Origin: Comamonadaceae bacterium
GTDB taxonomy: Bacteria > Pseudomonadota > Gammaproteobacteria > Burkholderiales > Burkholderiaceae
NCBI GenBank assembly: GCA_947374535.1
Contig: CANCCJ010000171.1
Location: forward strand, 1-5,338
Direction: 5' to 3'
Length of the DNA: 5,338 bases
Shown: in pieces, positions 4,824 through 5,338 of the stretch
How the letters are laid out: each line of letters starts with the position of its first letter
How positions within the stretch are numbered: the stretch's first letter is position 1
Notes under the pieces: model-generated
Seen by the model: the letters and a program-made list of their open reading frames with translations, nothing else
The model's database searches: none
What the model was told of the DNA's origin: nothing
Translations under genes and position numbers: made by a program

Positions 4824-5338
4824 GTGTTTTTGATTCAACGTTTAACGCTGGCTTTGGCCAGTGTGCTGCTGTTGGCGGCAACCCCAGCTGTACAAGCGGG
4901 TAACCCCATTTTTGTACTGAACTCGCAAGATGCGAATGTGAGTGTGATCGACTCTGCAACGTGGAAAGAAACGCGCCGCATTGCCACAGGCAAAGAGCCG
5001 CACCACATCTACCTCACGCCCGATGAAGCCTCGGTCATCGTGGCCAATGCCGGTGGCGATTCCCTGACCTTTATTGACCCGCGAACGGCCCAAGTGCAAC
5101 GCGTGGTCCGCGGCACGCTAGACCCCTACCAGTTGCGCTTCTCTCCAGATATGAAATGGTTTGTTACGGTGGCCAACAGGTTGAACCACATCGACATTTA
5201 CCGTTGGGATGGCAAAGAGTTGGCGTTGGCCAAGCGCATTCCCTCTGGCAAAACGCCCAGCCACATTTGGATTGACACCAAAAGCACGACCGCTTACGCC
5301 ACCATGCAAGACAGCAACGAGTTGGTGGCCGTGGACTT
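4824..5338 (+). CDS. Secreted YVTN/YncE-type beta-propeller repeat protein, 5' part, cut by the right edge
   Basis: An open frame of 171 complete codons runs off the window. Seen: residues 1-25 are a textbook Sec signal peptide, with R6, a hydrophobic core LTLALASVLLLAA (7-19) and a VQA cleavage site before G26. Then come repeated beta-propeller blades: IFVLNSQDANVSVIDSAT (29-46) with an RRIATGKEPHHIYLTPD link (51-67), VIVANAGGDSLTFIDPRT (71-88) with YQLRFSPD (102-109), and WFVTVANRLNHIDIYRW (112-128) with SGKTPSHIWID (141-151). The [FV]xxN...VxVID pattern and G.xP..I...PD linkers are those of YVTN repeats. Family knowledge: these are usually seven-bladed periplasmic or surface proteins (YncE-like, DNA- or ligand-binding) or lactonase-like; function is not predictable. 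No Met start exists in the leader; the GTG at 4824 with AAGG upstream gives the best signal peptide. Confidence 0.85.
   Translation, partial: MFLIQRLTLALASVLLLAATPAVQAGNPIFVLNSQDANVSVIDSATWKETRRIATGKEPHHIYLTPDEASVIVANAGGDSLTFIDPRTAQVQRVVRGTLDPYQLRFSPDMKWFVTVANRLNHIDIYRWDGKELALAKRIPSGKTPSHIWIDTKSTTAYATMQDSNELVAVD

Noticed and set aside
1..5338. Mobile elements, CRISPR arrays, tRNA/rRNA genes, defence or biosynthetic accessory cluster
   Set aside because: Genes are of common chromosomal type with very short spacers; no long direct or inverted repeats, transposase, integrase or structured RNA gene was seen by reading both strands.

Overview
The window reads as an ordinary, gene-dense chromosomal segment of a betaproteobacterium, most likely Burkholderiales and perhaps Comamonadaceae. 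This is inferred from the QueE protein, whose CX14CX2C cluster motif is the variant known from Burkholderia QueE, and from the general look of the proteins; no rRNA or other phylogenetic marker is present. I see no mobile element, CRISPR array, tRNA or rRNA, and no sign of a defence or other accessory system.

Layout from left to right. Positions 1-775 (minus strand) hold a two-gene queuosine precursor unit, queE then queD. Their stop and start codons overlap by 4 nt, and queD runs off the left edge. A 94-bp divergent spacer separates queE from a plus-strand TRIC/UPF0126 membrane protein (870-1523). This gene converges on a minus-strand fumarylacetoacetate hydrolase (FAH) family gene (1520-2305), with stop codons overlapping on TTAA. 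The FAH protein has an unusual Tat-like leader that also contains a lipobox. A 122-bp divergent spacer leads to a plus-strand GST-family gene (2428-3066), which converges on a minus-strand alpha/beta hydrolase (3063-3929), again with a 4-nt stop overlap. Only 25 bp separate that hydrolase start from the plus-strand rsuA-like 16S rRNA pseudouridine synthase (3955-4698). A probable intrinsic terminator follows rsuA. A GTG-started, signal-peptide-bearing YVTN/YncE-type beta-propeller gene begins at 4824 and runs off the right edge.

The only evident functional partnership is queE-queD: QueD makes 6-carboxytetrahydropterin and QueE converts it to 7-carboxy-7-deazaguanine on the way to preQ0 and queuosine. 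The other genes are single transcription units in strictly alternating orientation. The FAH/GST divergent pair recalls the isomerase/hydrolase pairing of gentisate or homogentisate degradation, but no ring-cleaving dioxygenase is visible and the FAH protein appears to be exported, so I do not assign that pathway.

No undescribed multi-gene system is evident. The points most worth a second look are the Ser in place of the catalytic Cys of QueD, the exported FAH protein, the alternative hairpins over the shared TTAA stop site, and the very compact intergenic architecture.
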